Under the pieces are notes generated by a model, which was given only the letters and a program-made list of their open reading frames with translations, searched no databases and was not told the origin of the DNA. The translations under genes and the position numbers were made by a program. A stretch of DNA of 57,853 bases from Bacteroidota bacterium (GTDB lineage Bacteria > Bacteroidota > Ignavibacteria > Ignavibacteriales > Ignavibacteriaceae), in assembly GCA_022573715.1 (NCBI GenBank), contig JACZTL010000021.1, forward strand, positions 1 to 57,853, read 5' to 3'. Below are positions 1 through 7,258 of this stretch, one piece after another (the stretch's first letter is position 1; every line of letters begins with the position of its first letter).

Positions 1-10
1 TTTTTTTTTA

Positions 11-57
11 TATTACACGGATTATACAGACATTAGCAGCTTAATAATATGTTAGCC
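11..57 (+). repeat. attC site, 3' half (integron cassette junction)
   Basis: Positions 39-45 read GCTTAAT (L' box) and, after a 5-nt spacer, 51-57 read GTTAGCC (R' box, consensus GTTRRRY). This is the order and spacing of the 3' end of an integron attC site. Positions 11-54 repeat at 1723-1766 with three mismatches. The 5' half would lie outside the window. A cassette gene starts 17 nt after the R' box, as expected for a cassette inserted at the G/TT cleavage point. Confidence 0.7.
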
Positions 58-73
58 GAATAAGGAATCACTA

Positions 74-1072
74 GTGAAAATAGCTATTCTTGGATGGGGT
101 TCATTGCTTTGGGATAAAAGCCCCGAATTTGATAAACACCATGAGGATTGGCAGTTTGATGGCCCAAGCTTAAAGATCGAGTTTTCCCGTGTGTCCGGTA
201 CAAGAAATAATGCATTGACACTTGTTCTCGACACGAAGAACGGCAAAGAATGTCAAGTAGCTTATGCGCTCAGCAAACGTAAGAGTCCAGATGATGCCAT
301 CTGTGATGTACGAAGCCGAGAAGGAACTACACTGAATAATGTCGGTTTCTATTTTACCGATAAATCTAGAAAACATGCCAAAAAGAAAGAAGTTCTAAAT
401 ATCATTCAAAACTGGGCATCAGAAAAGAAGATCGATGTTATAATTTGGACTGATCTTGAAAGCAACTTTCAGAAGAAAAGCAAACCCAAAAAGCCTTTCT
501 CAATTGAGGCCGCACTTTGTCATATTCAGACCCTAGACAACGAAGGAAAGGCAAAGGCAGCGGAGTATGTATGGCTTTCACCTAAATTTGTCGAAACACC
601 TCTTCGCGAAGCTTTGCAGGCACAGCCATGGTTTCAAAACGCGGCTAACCATGGCCTTAACATTGACCTGGGGACGCTGCGCGCCCCTCGGCAAGTTAGG
701 CCAGCCGTTAGCTGCACAAGGGAGCGACAGAATATGATTCGAATCATTGCAGTAATATTTTTAGCAGCCATATTGCTGTCGGGGTGCGATCGTGGATCAT
801 CGCCGTCATCAAATGTACCGGATACTGGAGACGTTCACGGTGCTTGGGCCTACATGCAACTGTTTGTTGAACAGCGCCTGAAGTCAACGAAAAGCGCTGA
901 ATTTCCGTATGGTGGCTCCCGACATGTAACGGACCTTGGCGAAGGAAGATATCGGGTAGTGTCATATGTTGACGCTCAAAACTCATTTGGAGCAACTACT
1001 CGCAATCACTTCGAGGGAGTGATCAAGCGAATAGATGGTGCCTGGCAGCTAGAATCCCTAGTGATAAAATAG
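74..1072 (+). CDS. GGCT-like cassette protein, open through attC into a lipoprotein
   Basis: The GTG start gives a protein whose first ~190 residues resemble the gamma-glutamylcyclotransferase-like family often carried in integron cassettes: LGWGSLLWD at the N-terminus, then a conserved REGTT segment, and an ending around TPLREAL..QPWF. Function in this family is not established. The frame has no stop at the usual family end. It runs through the attC at 643-713 and continues in frame into the next cassette's lipoprotein, whose own start is residue 221. The 332-residue product is therefore a read-through fusion of two cassettes, or the first gene lost its stop by mutation. Base composition is clearly richer in G+C than most of the window, consistent with acquisition. 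The boundary of the functional first protein is uncertain. Confidence 0.6.
   Translation: MKIAILGWGSLLWDKSPEFDKHHEDWQFDGPSLKIEFSRVSGTRNNALTLVLDTKNGKECQVAYALSKRKSPDDAICDVRSREGTTLNNVGFYFTDKSRKHAKKKEVLNIIQNWASEKKIDVIIWTDLESNFQKKSKPKKPFSIEAALCHIQTLDNEGKAKAAEYVWLSPKFVETPLREALQAQPWFQNAANHGLNIDLGTLRAPRQVRPAVSCTRERQNMIRIIAVIFLAAILLSGCDRGSSPSSNVPDTGDVHGAWAYMQLFVEQRLKSTKSAEFPYGGSRHVTDLGEGRYRVVSYVDAQNSFGATTRNHFEGVIKRIDGAWQLESLVIK
643..713 (+). repeat. Complete integron attC recombination site (71 bp)
   Basis: All four boxes are visible: R'' GGCTAAC (643-649), L'' GCCTTAAC (654-661), L' GTTAGGC (695-701) and R' GTTAGCT (707-713). L'' and L' pair with one extra unpaired T in L'', the extrahelical base typical of attC. 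R'' and R' pair at six of seven positions. The inner segment pairs TTG, CC and GGGG against CCCC, GG and CAA around a small loop. Spacers are 4 and 5 nt. It is much richer in G+C than the other two sites, so this cassette probably came from a different source. Confidence 0.85.
734..1072 (+). CDS. Small cassette-borne lipoprotein
   Basis: An ATG 21 nt after the R' box of the attC begins a 112-residue protein. It has a hydrophobic signal (IRIIAVIFLAAIL) and a lipobox LSGC, with the lipidated Cys at residue 18. The mature part is short, polar and unrecognised, with alternating hydrophobic residues suggesting a small beta-rich domain exposed from a membrane. The same frame is open upstream, so it can also be the C-terminal part of the 74-1072 reading frame. 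If made as such a fusion, the signal would be internal and probably not processed. Independent translation from this ATG is the likelier reading. Confidence 0.65.
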   Translation: MIRIIAVIFLAAILLSGCDRGSSPSSNVPDTGDVHGAWAYMQLFVEQRLKSTKSAEFPYGGSRHVTDLGEGRYRVVSYVDAQNSFGATTRNHFEGVIKRIDGAWQLESLVIK

Positions 1073-1085
1073 CTTTTTCTGCTAA

Positions 1086-1092
1086 ACATAAC
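1086..1092 (+). repeat. Possible attC 5' core (R'')
   Basis: ACATAAC lies 13 nt after the lipoprotein stop, where the cassette's attC should begin. It is the exact reverse complement of the R' box GTTATGT at 1763-1769. No convincing L'' box follows (ATAAGGC at 1095-1101 is only approximate). If the two cores belong together, the attC is about 684 bp long and has been opened by an insertion. A chance 7-nt match cannot be excluded. Confidence 0.35.
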
Positions 1093-1261
1093 TAATAAGG
1101 CGTTTAGACAATAGAAAGTGCTACAGAACCAATGCCTACAAGCAGATTTCAATACATGCCAAGGAACCCATACCACCTCTTCATGCGGCTATTGGAGCCA
1201 AAATCTGTGGTTTTTTACTTTGACTGGGAGTTTGGAGCCGATTGGTAATGCGATCCTGCAC
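1093..1261. other. Non-coding stretch, no recognised function
   Basis: This stretch lies between the possible attC 5' core and the first REP-like palindrome. Its G+C is higher than in the neighbouring AT-rich DNA and similar to the cassette region. I see no open frame with a start, no tRNA and no strong hairpin. It may be the remains of an attC arm or of another cassette. Confidence 0.4.
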
Positions 1262-1286
1262 TAGGTGTAGTTTGCAACTACACCTA
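1262..1286. repeat. REP-like palindrome, left of transposase remnant
   Basis: TAGGTGTAGTT, loop TGC, AACTACACCTA: a perfect 11-bp stem with a 3-nt loop. A related palindrome (AGGCGTAG/CTACGCCT around TGCAAC) lies 330 bp downstream on the other side of the transposase fragment. This is the arrangement of REP hairpins recognised by RAYT transposases. Confidence 0.7.
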
Positions 1287-1321
1287 AATATTTATGTTTG
1301 ATATATATTTATATTTGAAGC

Positions 1322-1489
1322 ATGGGATCAGCTTATCAAATTCAAGATCAGGGTGGTTTATATTTCTTTACATTTCAAGTAGTTGGTTGGACTGATATTT
1401 TTTCAAGGCAGATTTACAGGGATATTGTTTTGAAGAGTTTTTCTTTTTGCAGGTCGGAAAAAGGAATGAAGTTATGTAAAGTACATTGA
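1322..1489 (+). pseudogene. REP-associated tyrosine transposase (RAYT, Y1 family), N-terminal fragment
   Basis: A 55-codon frame from ATG at 1322 to TGA at 1487-1489 encodes a sequence starting MGSAYQIQDQGGLYFFTFQV and continuing VGWTDIFSRQIYRDIVLKSF. This matches my recollection of the N-terminus of RAYT/IS200-like Y1 transposases of Bacteroidota (YFVTF.VVGW.DVFTR..Y.. pattern). The frame stops before the HxH metal motif and catalytic tyrosine, so the product would be inactive. The remainder cannot be recognised downstream. It lies between two related palindromes, the natural targets of such enzymes, and appears to be a decayed element. Confidence 0.7.
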
Positions 1490-1617
1490 CTAAATGGACT
1501 TCCGTGCATTCAATCGCCTGAAACCCTCTTTTCGGTAGTACAAAATTAAAAAAAATACAATTAAAATGATTGGTTTTTAAGACAGTACCTTGCGCCATTA
1601 AAGTGGATTTGATATGA

Positions 1618-1640
1618 AGGCGTAGCTGCAACCTACGCCT
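1618..1640. repeat. REP-like palindrome, right of transposase remnant
   Basis: AGGCGTAG, 7-nt loop CTGCAAC, CTACGCCT: an 8-bp perfect stem. Sequence and loop are closely related to the palindrome at 1262-1286, marking the other flank of the RAYT remnant. Confidence 0.65.
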
Positions 1641-1722
1641 AGTTTGGGTTTGGGTATTATACTGCGAGTTATAACTTTTTGTTAGAAATAAGAGCATTAT
1701 ACAGTTTACATTTTTTCTTTTA

Positions 1723-1769
1723 TATTACACGTATTATACAGACATTAGTAGCTTAATAATACGTTATGT
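1723..1769 (+). repeat. attC site, 3' half
   Basis: L' GCTTAAT at 1751-1757, 5-nt spacer, R' GTTATGT at 1763-1769. Positions 1723-1766 repeat the left-edge site (11-54) with three mismatches, as attC sites within one array do. The next cassette (HNH/RelE pair) starts 37 nt after R'. A 5' partner core may be the ACATAAC at 1086-1092. Confidence 0.7.
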
Positions 1770-1805
1770 GTATTGAATATTAAAAAAATAGAAAGGAGCA
1801 AAGGG

Positions 1806-2168
1806 ATGAAAAAAGGTAAAGCAACAAAAACACAGGTGAAAAATGAAAGATCGCCTAAAAAAGTTGAGAAAGTAATTAAATCTAAAGGGCATCCAAGCGG
1901 AAAGTTGCCAAAAGGTAAAGAATTACATCATGTAAAGCCAGTTGCAGAAGGTGGAAAAACCACTCCCAAAAATACTAGAGTTGTCTCAAAAGCGAAGCAT
2001 AAAAAAATACATGCCAACAGAAAAAAACGCGGTAAAAGATTTATTGAGCATAATATTTACGTTAATGAATTTGAAATGGAGGAAATTAGAAATAATGCGG
2101 AATTAAATAAAAGTCTTAAAAAGGGTTTATCCGATATGAAATCTAAAAAGGGACGATTAGTTGAATAA
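1806..2168 (+). CDS. HNH-like protein with antitoxin-type tail, partner of RelE
   Basis: The start was chosen at ATG 1806 because AGGAG sits 7 nt upstream; an alternative in-frame start 11 codons earlier has no ribosome site. The 120-residue protein begins with a lysine-rich stretch. It then shows an HNH-type pattern: LHHVKPVAEGG, an Asn seven residues later, and HKKIH. The last ~20 residues (ELNKSLKKGLSDMKSKKGRL) look like the toxin-binding tail of RelB/Phd-like antitoxins. The gene overlaps the downstream RelE-type toxin by 8 nt, the usual antitoxin-first order. The HNH part could serve as a DNA-binding domain, as a nuclease, or as a degenerate scaffold; sequence alone does not decide. It sits in a cassette behind an attC core. 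Confidence 0.6.
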   Translation: MKKGKATKTQVKNERSPKKVEKVIKSKGHPSGKLPKGKELHHVKPVAEGGKTTPKNTRVVSKAKHKKIHANRKKRGKRFIEHNIYVNEFEMEEIRNNAELNKSLKKGLSDMKSKKGRLVE

Positions 2169-2439
2169 ATATCAAATTTTTGAAACGGATGAATTTCAGA
2201 AAAAAGTTGAAAAGATTTCGGATAGAGATAAATCTTTCATTGAAAGAAAACTTATCCAATATATCTATCCTCAGTTAACAGAAGAACCTCATTATGGAAA
2301 TAATATAAAAAAGTTAGTTGGTTTTGAACCAGAGACTTGGCGTTATAGATTAGGTAAATACAGATTATTTTGTGTAATTGATGAAGAAGCAAAAATAATC
2401 TTTATAATATCAATTGACATTAGAAAAGATGCCTATTAA
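2161..2439 (+). CDS. RelE/ParE-family toxin
   Basis: A TTG start overlaps the end of the upstream gene, with GGGA about 8 nt upstream; translational coupling is likely. The 92-residue length and pattern fit RelE/ParE toxins: F...V.KI...DK at the N-terminus, NIKKLVGFEPETWRYRLGKYRLFCVIDE in the centre (given here only as pattern), and a final hydrophobic strand with IDIRKDAY. Members of the family are ribosome-dependent mRNA endonucleases or gyrase inhibitors; the WRYRLGKYRLF segment is more RelE/YafQ-like. The cassette location agrees with the common use of toxin-antitoxin pairs to stabilise integron arrays. Confidence 0.8.
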   Translation: MNKYQIFETDEFQKKVEKISDRDKSFIERKLIQYIYPQLTEEPHYGNNIKKLVGFEPETWRYRLGKYRLFCVIDEEAKIIFIISIDIRKDAY

Positions 2440-2466
2440 AATCTCAATTAATATTTACAAAAACTG

Positions 2467-2492
2467 TATAACCGGCAAAACTAAGCCGTTAT
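2467..2492. other. Imperfect hairpin after relE
   Basis: ATAACCGGC and GCCGTTAT pair around an 8-nt loop with one bulged C. No T-run follows. It may be a weak transcription end or a degenerate cassette-end site. It lacks the two separate box pairs needed to call it attC. Confidence 0.3.
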
Positions 2493-2560
2493 TAAATTAG
2501 TTATTTATTGAGTGCTGATAGCTTATATCTTATTCTATTCACATTTACCATTAAATTAAT

Positions 2561-2568
2561 TATATTTG
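2561..2568 (+). promoter_or_regulatory. Candidate -7 promoter element of the thiamine operon
   Basis: TATATTTG fits the Bacteroidota -7 consensus TAnnTTTG and lies about 23 nt before the first base of the riboswitch, so a transcript would start just ahead of it. The -33 element is not clear. Confidence 0.4.
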
Positions 2569-2590
2569 TATAAATAATTTTTTAACAAAA

Positions 2591-2680
2591 GCCGTTAGGG
2601 GTGTTATCCCGCTTTCTCCGGGATATCTGAGATAATACCCTCTAACCTGATCCGGGTAATACCGGCGTAGGGAAACGGGC
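2591..2680 (+). ncRNA. TPP riboswitch (THI element)
   Basis: The conserved THI-box segments are present in order: GGGGTG at 2598-2603, CTGAGATAATACCC around 2627-2640, CTGATCCGGGTAATACCGGC near 2647-2666 and GTAGGGAAACGG at 2667-2678. The closing stem P1 is CCGTT (2592-2596) with AACGG (2674-2678). It precedes genes for thiamine uptake and TPP synthesis. TPP binding stabilises P1 and, from the pairings described under the terminator, should stop transcription before the receptor gene. Confidence 0.95.
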
Positions 2681-2699
2681 GACAATGGTTTTACTGTTT

Positions 2700-2724
2700 A
2701 GCCGTTTCTTTAAACGGCTTTTTT
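2700..2724 (+). terminator. Riboswitch-controlled intrinsic terminator
   Basis: AGCCGTTT (2700-2707) pairs perfectly with AAACGGCT (2712-2719) across a 4-nt loop, followed by a run of T through 2724. The riboswitch P1 3' strand AAACGG (2673-2678) can instead pair with CCGTTT (2702-2707), forming an antiterminator. P1 (TPP bound) and the antiterminator are mutually exclusive, so TPP should turn the operon off at this site. Confidence 0.85.
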
Positions 2725-2743
2725 CATTTTAAGGAGGTACGAT

Positions 2744-5212
2744 ATGAAAAACGTAATTCTATTGTTGTTTCTTGTTTCTTCGCTAACAGTTGCACAACAA
2801 ACAACCATCAAGGGCAAAATAGTTGATTCAGAGACACTTAAAACTCTGTCCAATGCTAATGTCAGGATAAAAGGAAGTACTATTGGTACAGCCAGCGGTA
2901 AAAACGGTAAATTTGTTTTATCGGGTGCAATAACCAAAAATAATGAAATAATTGTCAGCTATGTTGGTTATACATCCACAGTCTTAAAATTAAAAGATAT
3001 CGATCTTACCCAAATACTTGAAATTATGCTTGCTCCCAAAATCATTCCTTCACAAACTATTTTTGTGGAAGGGAATTTAGGCAAGAGAGGTTTTACTCCC
3101 TTTACGTTCAATAAAATAAAACGAAAAGAAATTGATGACAATTATACTTTTCAGGATATACCCGAATACCTGAGTAATTTGCCTTCGACTACATTCTATT
3201 CAGAGAATGGTAACGGCATAGGTTATAATTATTTAAGTATACGTGGCTTTGACCAAAGAAGGATATCTGTGTCAATAAACGGAATTCCTCAAAACGACCC
3301 GGAAGATAATAATGTTTACTGGCTGGATTTCCCGGATTTACTAGCCAGCACCGAGCTTATTCAAGTCCAAAGGGGAGCAGGATCGGGCATTACTGGATAC
3401 CCTGCTGTGGGCGGTTCAATAAATATTATAACTGCTACTTTTTCGAATAAACCGTTTCAAAAAGCTGAATTATCATTCGGGAGTTTTAACACGAGGAAAT
3501 ATTCCGCAGCTTTTTCAAGCGGATTAATCGATGAAAAATATTCAGTTTATGTTAAACTATCTAAAACATTGAGCAGCGGGTACAGAAATTTAAGCTGGAC
3601 AAATTTTAACTCTTATTATTTATCAGCAATCAGATATGATAAAAAGCTTACAACACAATTAAATTTTTACGGCGGTCCAATTTCTGACGGATTGGCTTAT
3701 ACAGGTTTGCCAAAATTTGTAATTAAAGACAGAAAACTGCGTAAAGAAAATTTTTCATATTGGGAAGCAGCAAATAATGCTTATACATTTGTAGTGCCTA
3801 GAAGACCGAGCGAGATTGAAAATTTTTCACAACCGCATTTTGAAATTATGAACGAATACACTTTTAACGAAAAAGTGAAAATTAATTCAGCATTATTTTT
3901 GGTTGTTGGTAACGGCTTTTTTGACTTTGACGGTTCGTGGGCTGATACTTCTTATTTGAGATTAACGACTGCGAACGGGTTTAACCCCAATGGTAATCCC
4001 GGTAATGTTTTGATAAGAGCTCAAGTTGAAAATACACAATTCGGTTGGATACCGAGAATAAGTATAAAGCAGAACAAAGGTGAATTGATAATAGGCGGCG
4101 AAGTAAGAATCCACAGGTCGGATCATTGGGGGAGTATTGGATTCGGAGAGAACTTGCCTGCCAATATTACAAAGGATTTCAGATATTATTTTTACAAGGG
4201 TGGTAAAAATATAATTAACGGTTACCTGCACGAAACTTACAGAGTAAACGAAAGCCTTAATCTATTGGGCGAACTTCAGGTTGCCTATCATAAATATAAA
4301 CTTTACGATGAAAAATATTTAGGCAATCAATTTGACGTAAGCGGTGTTTACTTAAATCCCAGAGCCGGGATTAATTTTAAAATTGATGGAAATCAAAGCA
4401 TATATTTTTCTTTTGCAAGAGTTACGCGAGAGCCGAGACTTGTAAATTACTACAATGCAAGCGAATCGAGCGGCGGAGAGGTACCAAAATTTGAACAAAA
4501 TCCTGATGGTACTTTTAACTACGACAATCCTTTAGTGCAACCGGAAAAGATGAATGACTTTGAACTCGGATATTCTTTTTATTCTTCTAATTTTTCAGCA
4601 ACCGTAAATTTGTATTATATGATATTTAAGGATGAAATTGTAAAAAACGGAAAAGTTGACAGATTCGGTCAGCCGACTACAGGCAACGTTGACAAAACTA
4701 TTCACAGAGGGATAGAATTTACAGCTGAATTAAAAGTTAAAAGCGGTCTTAAAATTTTCGGGAACGCTACTTTTAGTAAAAATAAAATTACGGAGGGCAG
4801 ATTTTTCTTGGGCGGAAGCAGTTCAATTAATTTAAGCGGAAACAGCATCAGCGGTTTCCCTGAATTTTTAGCAAATTTAGGGATACAGTACAAGCAAAGA
4901 AATTTTTATGCAAAGTTTTCAGGCAAATATGTGGGTAAATTTTACTCCGATAATTACGATGAAAATCTCTCGAATTATTTACTAACGAATCCTGCATTTG
5001 TTTCATATACCGACAATGTAAACGATGCCTACTTTACTGCATCTCTGCTTGTAAGCTATGAGTTCAATTTGTTTAATTCTTTAACCGCATCAAAAATATT
5101 TTTTCAAGTAAATAATTTATTTGATAACTTATATTCTGCAAATGCAATCGGCGGAGAATTTTTTCCTGCCGCCGACAGGAACTTTTATTTTGGATTAAAT
5201 ATCGGATTATAA
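2744..5212 (+). CDS. TonB-dependent outer-membrane receptor, probable thiamine uptake
   Basis: Starts at ATG with a strong AAGGAGG 6 nt upstream. The 822-residue protein has a signal peptide ending near AQ (residue 18) and a carboxypeptidase-regulatory-like beta sandwich (about 20-105). A TonB plug domain follows (about 115-235, with LSIRGFDQRR, INGIPQNDPE and a GGSINI end), then a 22-strand-type barrel to the C-terminus. Substrate is inferred from context: it is the first gene behind a TPP riboswitch and precedes thiamine pyrophosphokinase. That matches the TPP-regulated receptor (omr1-like) described for Bacteroidetes by comparative genomics. Transported ligand could be thiamine, its phosphates or a precursor. 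Confidence 0.88.
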   Translation: MKNVILLLFLVSSLTVAQQTTIKGKIVDSETLKTLSNANVRIKGSTIGTASGKNGKFVLSGAITKNNEIIVSYVGYTSTVLKLKDIDLTQILEIMLAPKIIPSQTIFVEGNLGKRGFTPFTFNKIKRKEIDDNYTFQDIPEYLSNLPSTTFYSENGNGIGYNYLSIRGFDQRRISVSINGIPQNDPEDNNVYWLDFPDLLASTELIQVQRGAGSGITGYPAVGGSINIITATFSNKPFQKAELSFGSFNTRKYSAAFSSGLIDEKYSVYVKLSKTLSSGYRNLSWTNFNSYYLSAIRYDKKLTTQLNFYGGPISDGLAYTGLPKFVIKDRKLRKENFSYWEAANNAYTFVVPRRPSEIENFSQPHFEIMNEYTFNEKVKINSALFLVVGNGFFDFDGSWADTSYLRLTTANGFNPNGNPGNVLIRAQVENTQFGWIPRISIKQNKGELIIGGEVRIHRSDHWGSIGFGENLPANITKDFRYYFYKGGKNIINGYLHETYRVNESLNLLGELQVAYHKYKLYDEKYLGNQFDVSGVYLNPRAGINFKIDGNQSIYFSFARVTREPRLVNYYNASESSGGEVPKFEQNPDGTFNYDNPLVQPEKMNDFELGYSFYSSNFSATVNLYYMIFKDEIVKNGKVDRFGQPTTGNVDKTIHRGIEFTAELKVKSGLKIFGNATFSKNKITEGRFFLGGSSSINLSGNSISGFPEFLANLGIQYKQRNFYAKFSGKYVGKFYSDNYDENLSNYLLTNPAFVSYTDNVNDAYFTASLLVSYEFNLFNSLTASKIFFQVNNLFDNLYSANAIGGEFFPAADRNFYFGLNIGL

Positions 5213-5215
5213 AAA

Positions 5216-5869
5216 TTGAAGAAATGTATTATTATTGCAAACGGTAAATGTCCAAAAAAAAGTGAATTAAAATACTTTGTTGAGCAGGGCTATTCCACAA
5301 TAATTTGTGCGGACGGAGGAGCGAACTCTGCCCTTAAACTTAAGATAAATCCGGATTATATAATCGGTGACTTGGACTCGATAGAAAAATCAACATTAAA
5401 ATATTTTAAAGGGAAATCACAAATAGTTCAATATAAAAGACAGAACGACACTGACGTTGAAAAATGTTTAAAATTTGCGATAAAGAAAAAATTTACAAAA
5501 GCTGTTTTATTAGGGGGTACAGGAAACAGGCTGGACCATTCGATTTGCAATTTGGGTATTGTCCTGAAATTTTATGACAAAATAAAAATCTCTTTGCTCT
5601 CCGGTGAATCATTTTTAGTCCCTGTTAAAGGCGACTTCAATTTTAACTCAAAAAAAGGGGAGCTAATTTCTATTTACGGTTTCGACAAAAAAACAACATT
5701 TACTTCCACAGGATTAAAATATCCGCTTAAAAACATGTCTCTTCCTTTCGGAGAAAAAGAAAGTACAAGCAACATAGCTGTTAAAGAAAAATTCGGTTTA
5801 AAAGTTAATGGTGGAGTTGGCTTCGTTATCAGATCGTTTAAAATGATAAAGAGAAATGGTCACCTTTAG
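5216..5869 (+). CDS. Thiamine pyrophosphokinase
   Basis: Transfers pyrophosphate from ATP to thiamine to make TPP (EC 2.7.6.2). The 217-residue protein shows the family signatures: CADGGAN near residue 33, GDLDS at about 51-55, NDTD near 79 and GGTGNRLDH near 100, followed by the C-terminal beta-rich thiamine-binding domain with SNIA. The start is TTG, 3 nt after the receptor's stop, with a poor ribosome site, so translation is probably coupled to the receptor gene. It lies downstream of the TPP riboswitch and closes the salvage route. No frame defect is seen. Confidence 0.92.
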   Translation: MKKCIIIANGKCPKKSELKYFVEQGYSTIICADGGANSALKLKINPDYIIGDLDSIEKSTLKYFKGKSQIVQYKRQNDTDVEKCLKFAIKKKFTKAVLLGGTGNRLDHSICNLGIVLKFYDKIKISLLSGESFLVPVKGDFNFNSKKGELISIYGFDKKTTFTSTGLKYPLKNMSLPFGEKESTSNIAVKEKFGLKVNGGVGFVIRSFKMIKRNGHL

Positions 5870-7247
5870 CAGCCTTGACATAATAATCATAGTAACTTTT
5901 TTCTTTATTGTTCTATCAATAGGCTTTTTTACCGGAAGAAAAACAAGCAGCGAAGCAAATGATTATTTACTGTTAGGCAGAAATGTGGGCTTGTTTTTAT
6001 TTGTACTCACAAGCGTCTCTACCTGGTATGGAGGAATATTAGGAGTAGGGGAGTTCACTTACAGGTACGGTTTATTGAGCTGGTTCACCCAAGGTCTACC
6101 GTATTATATTTTCGCATTTTTGTTCGCAATATTTTTCGCAAAAAAAATTCATAACGCTTCTCTGTTTACAATACCTGATAAAATAAATGAACTTTACGGA
6201 AAAAAGGCCGGATTATTTTCGGCTGTTTTAGTTTTTGTATTGGTTTCTCCTGCACCCTACTTTTTAATGATTGCAAGTTTAATTTCGCTGATATTCAATC
6301 TCAATTTATTTATCAGTCTTCTGATCGCACTTCTGCTATCTGTATCATATTTACTTAAAGGCGGTTTCAGGTCGAATGTTTATACCGATGCTTTTCAATT
6401 TTTTGTAATGTTTGCCGGCTTTATTTTAATAGTCTATTCAGCTTATTCTTCGTTGGGTGGGATTGATTATTTGACTGTAAACCTTCCCAAACAACATTTA
6501 AATATTAGTGGTGGTGCCTCGTCTTCGTATATTTTAGTATGGTTTTTTATAGCCCTGTGGACATTAGCCGACCCGGGTTTTCATCAAAGGTGTTATTCCG
6601 CAAAATCCGGAAATGTAGCAATGAAAGGTATTCTCATTTCAATTATATTTTGGATTTTGTTTGATTTTCTAACAACAACAACGGGTTTATATGCAAAAGC
6701 ACTTCTGCCAGATTTAACTAATCCGGTTTTGTCTTTCCCTCTATTTGCGGAAAGAATATTAAGTCCAGGGATTAAGGGTATTTTTTACGCGGGTTTATTT
6801 GCAACAATACTTTCAACTTCAAACAGTTTTTTGTTTTTAAGTGGAACAACTATTGCACGTGATTTTATTTTTCGTCTTGATAAAAAGCATGATGAAAGTT
6901 TGCTTAAAAAATATACTTTTATTGGTTTAATTATTTCCGGAATTGTTGCTTTGGTGTTAGCTTATTTTATCCCTTCCGTAATTGAAATATGGTATTTGTT
7001 GGGTTCTTTTTGTGTACCCGGAATAATATTACCTATAGTCAGTGCGTATTATCCTAAAATTAAAATACAAGGTAAGTTAATATTTTACGAAATGATTTTA
7101 TCCGTTGGGGTTAGTGTAATATGGTATTTTGTCAGAGATAGTTTCGCTCAGGTTTATTTTTTAAAAGATGTCGAACCGCTGCTTGCCGGGTTGGCGGTGT
7201 CCGTTGTTTTTCATTTTGTTTGTTTGTTTTTCAGTTCTGAAGAATAA
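5856..7247 (+). CDS. Sodium:solute symporter, candidate thiamine (precursor) permease
   Basis: A 463-residue SSS-family protein with about 12-13 membrane helices. An early GRKTSSEANDYLLLGRNVG loop, characteristic of the family, is followed by TSVSTWYGGILGVGEF and a central LADPGFHQRCYSAKS loop. It overlaps the pyrophosphokinase gene by 14 nt and belongs to the same TPP-controlled operon. Its position suggests inner-membrane uptake of thiamine or hydroxymethylpyrimidine. Comparable Bacteroidota operons more often carry PnuT here. An SSS member (ThiV) has been predicted in other phyla from TPP riboswitch linkage, so a similar role is plausible but unproven. Confidence 0.82.
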   Translation: MVTFSSLDIIIIVTFFFIVLSIGFFTGRKTSSEANDYLLLGRNVGLFLFVLTSVSTWYGGILGVGEFTYRYGLLSWFTQGLPYYIFAFLFAIFFAKKIHNASLFTIPDKINELYGKKAGLFSAVLVFVLVSPAPYFLMIASLISLIFNLNLFISLLIALLLSVSYLLKGGFRSNVYTDAFQFFVMFAGFILIVYSAYSSLGGIDYLTVNLPKQHLNISGGASSSYILVWFFIALWTLADPGFHQRCYSAKSGNVAMKGILISIIFWILFDFLTTTTGLYAKALLPDLTNPVLSFPLFAERILSPGIKGIFYAGLFATILSTSNSFLFLSGTTIARDFIFRLDKKHDESLLKKYTFIGLIISGIVALVLAYFIPSVIEIWYLLGSFCVPGIILPIVSAYYPKIKIQGKLIFYEMILSVGVSVIWYFVRDSFAQVYFLKDVEPLLAGLAVSVVFHFVCLFFSSEE

Positions 7248-7258
7248 GAGGGTATAAA

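Noticed and set aside
1368-1697. A 109-codon minus-strand frame across the RAYT remnant
   Set aside because: It is antisense to the recognisable transposase fragment and includes a REP palindrome; its composition is not protein-like.
2467-2492. Hairpin after relE as a further attC site
   Set aside because: Only one pair of complementary arms is present and the core boxes do not fit RYYYAAC/GTTRRRY with separate L boxes.
3962-4231. Minus-strand frames inside the TonB receptor and similar frames inside other large genes
   Set aside because: They are shadows of strongly coding sequence on the other strand with no start signals or recognisable products.
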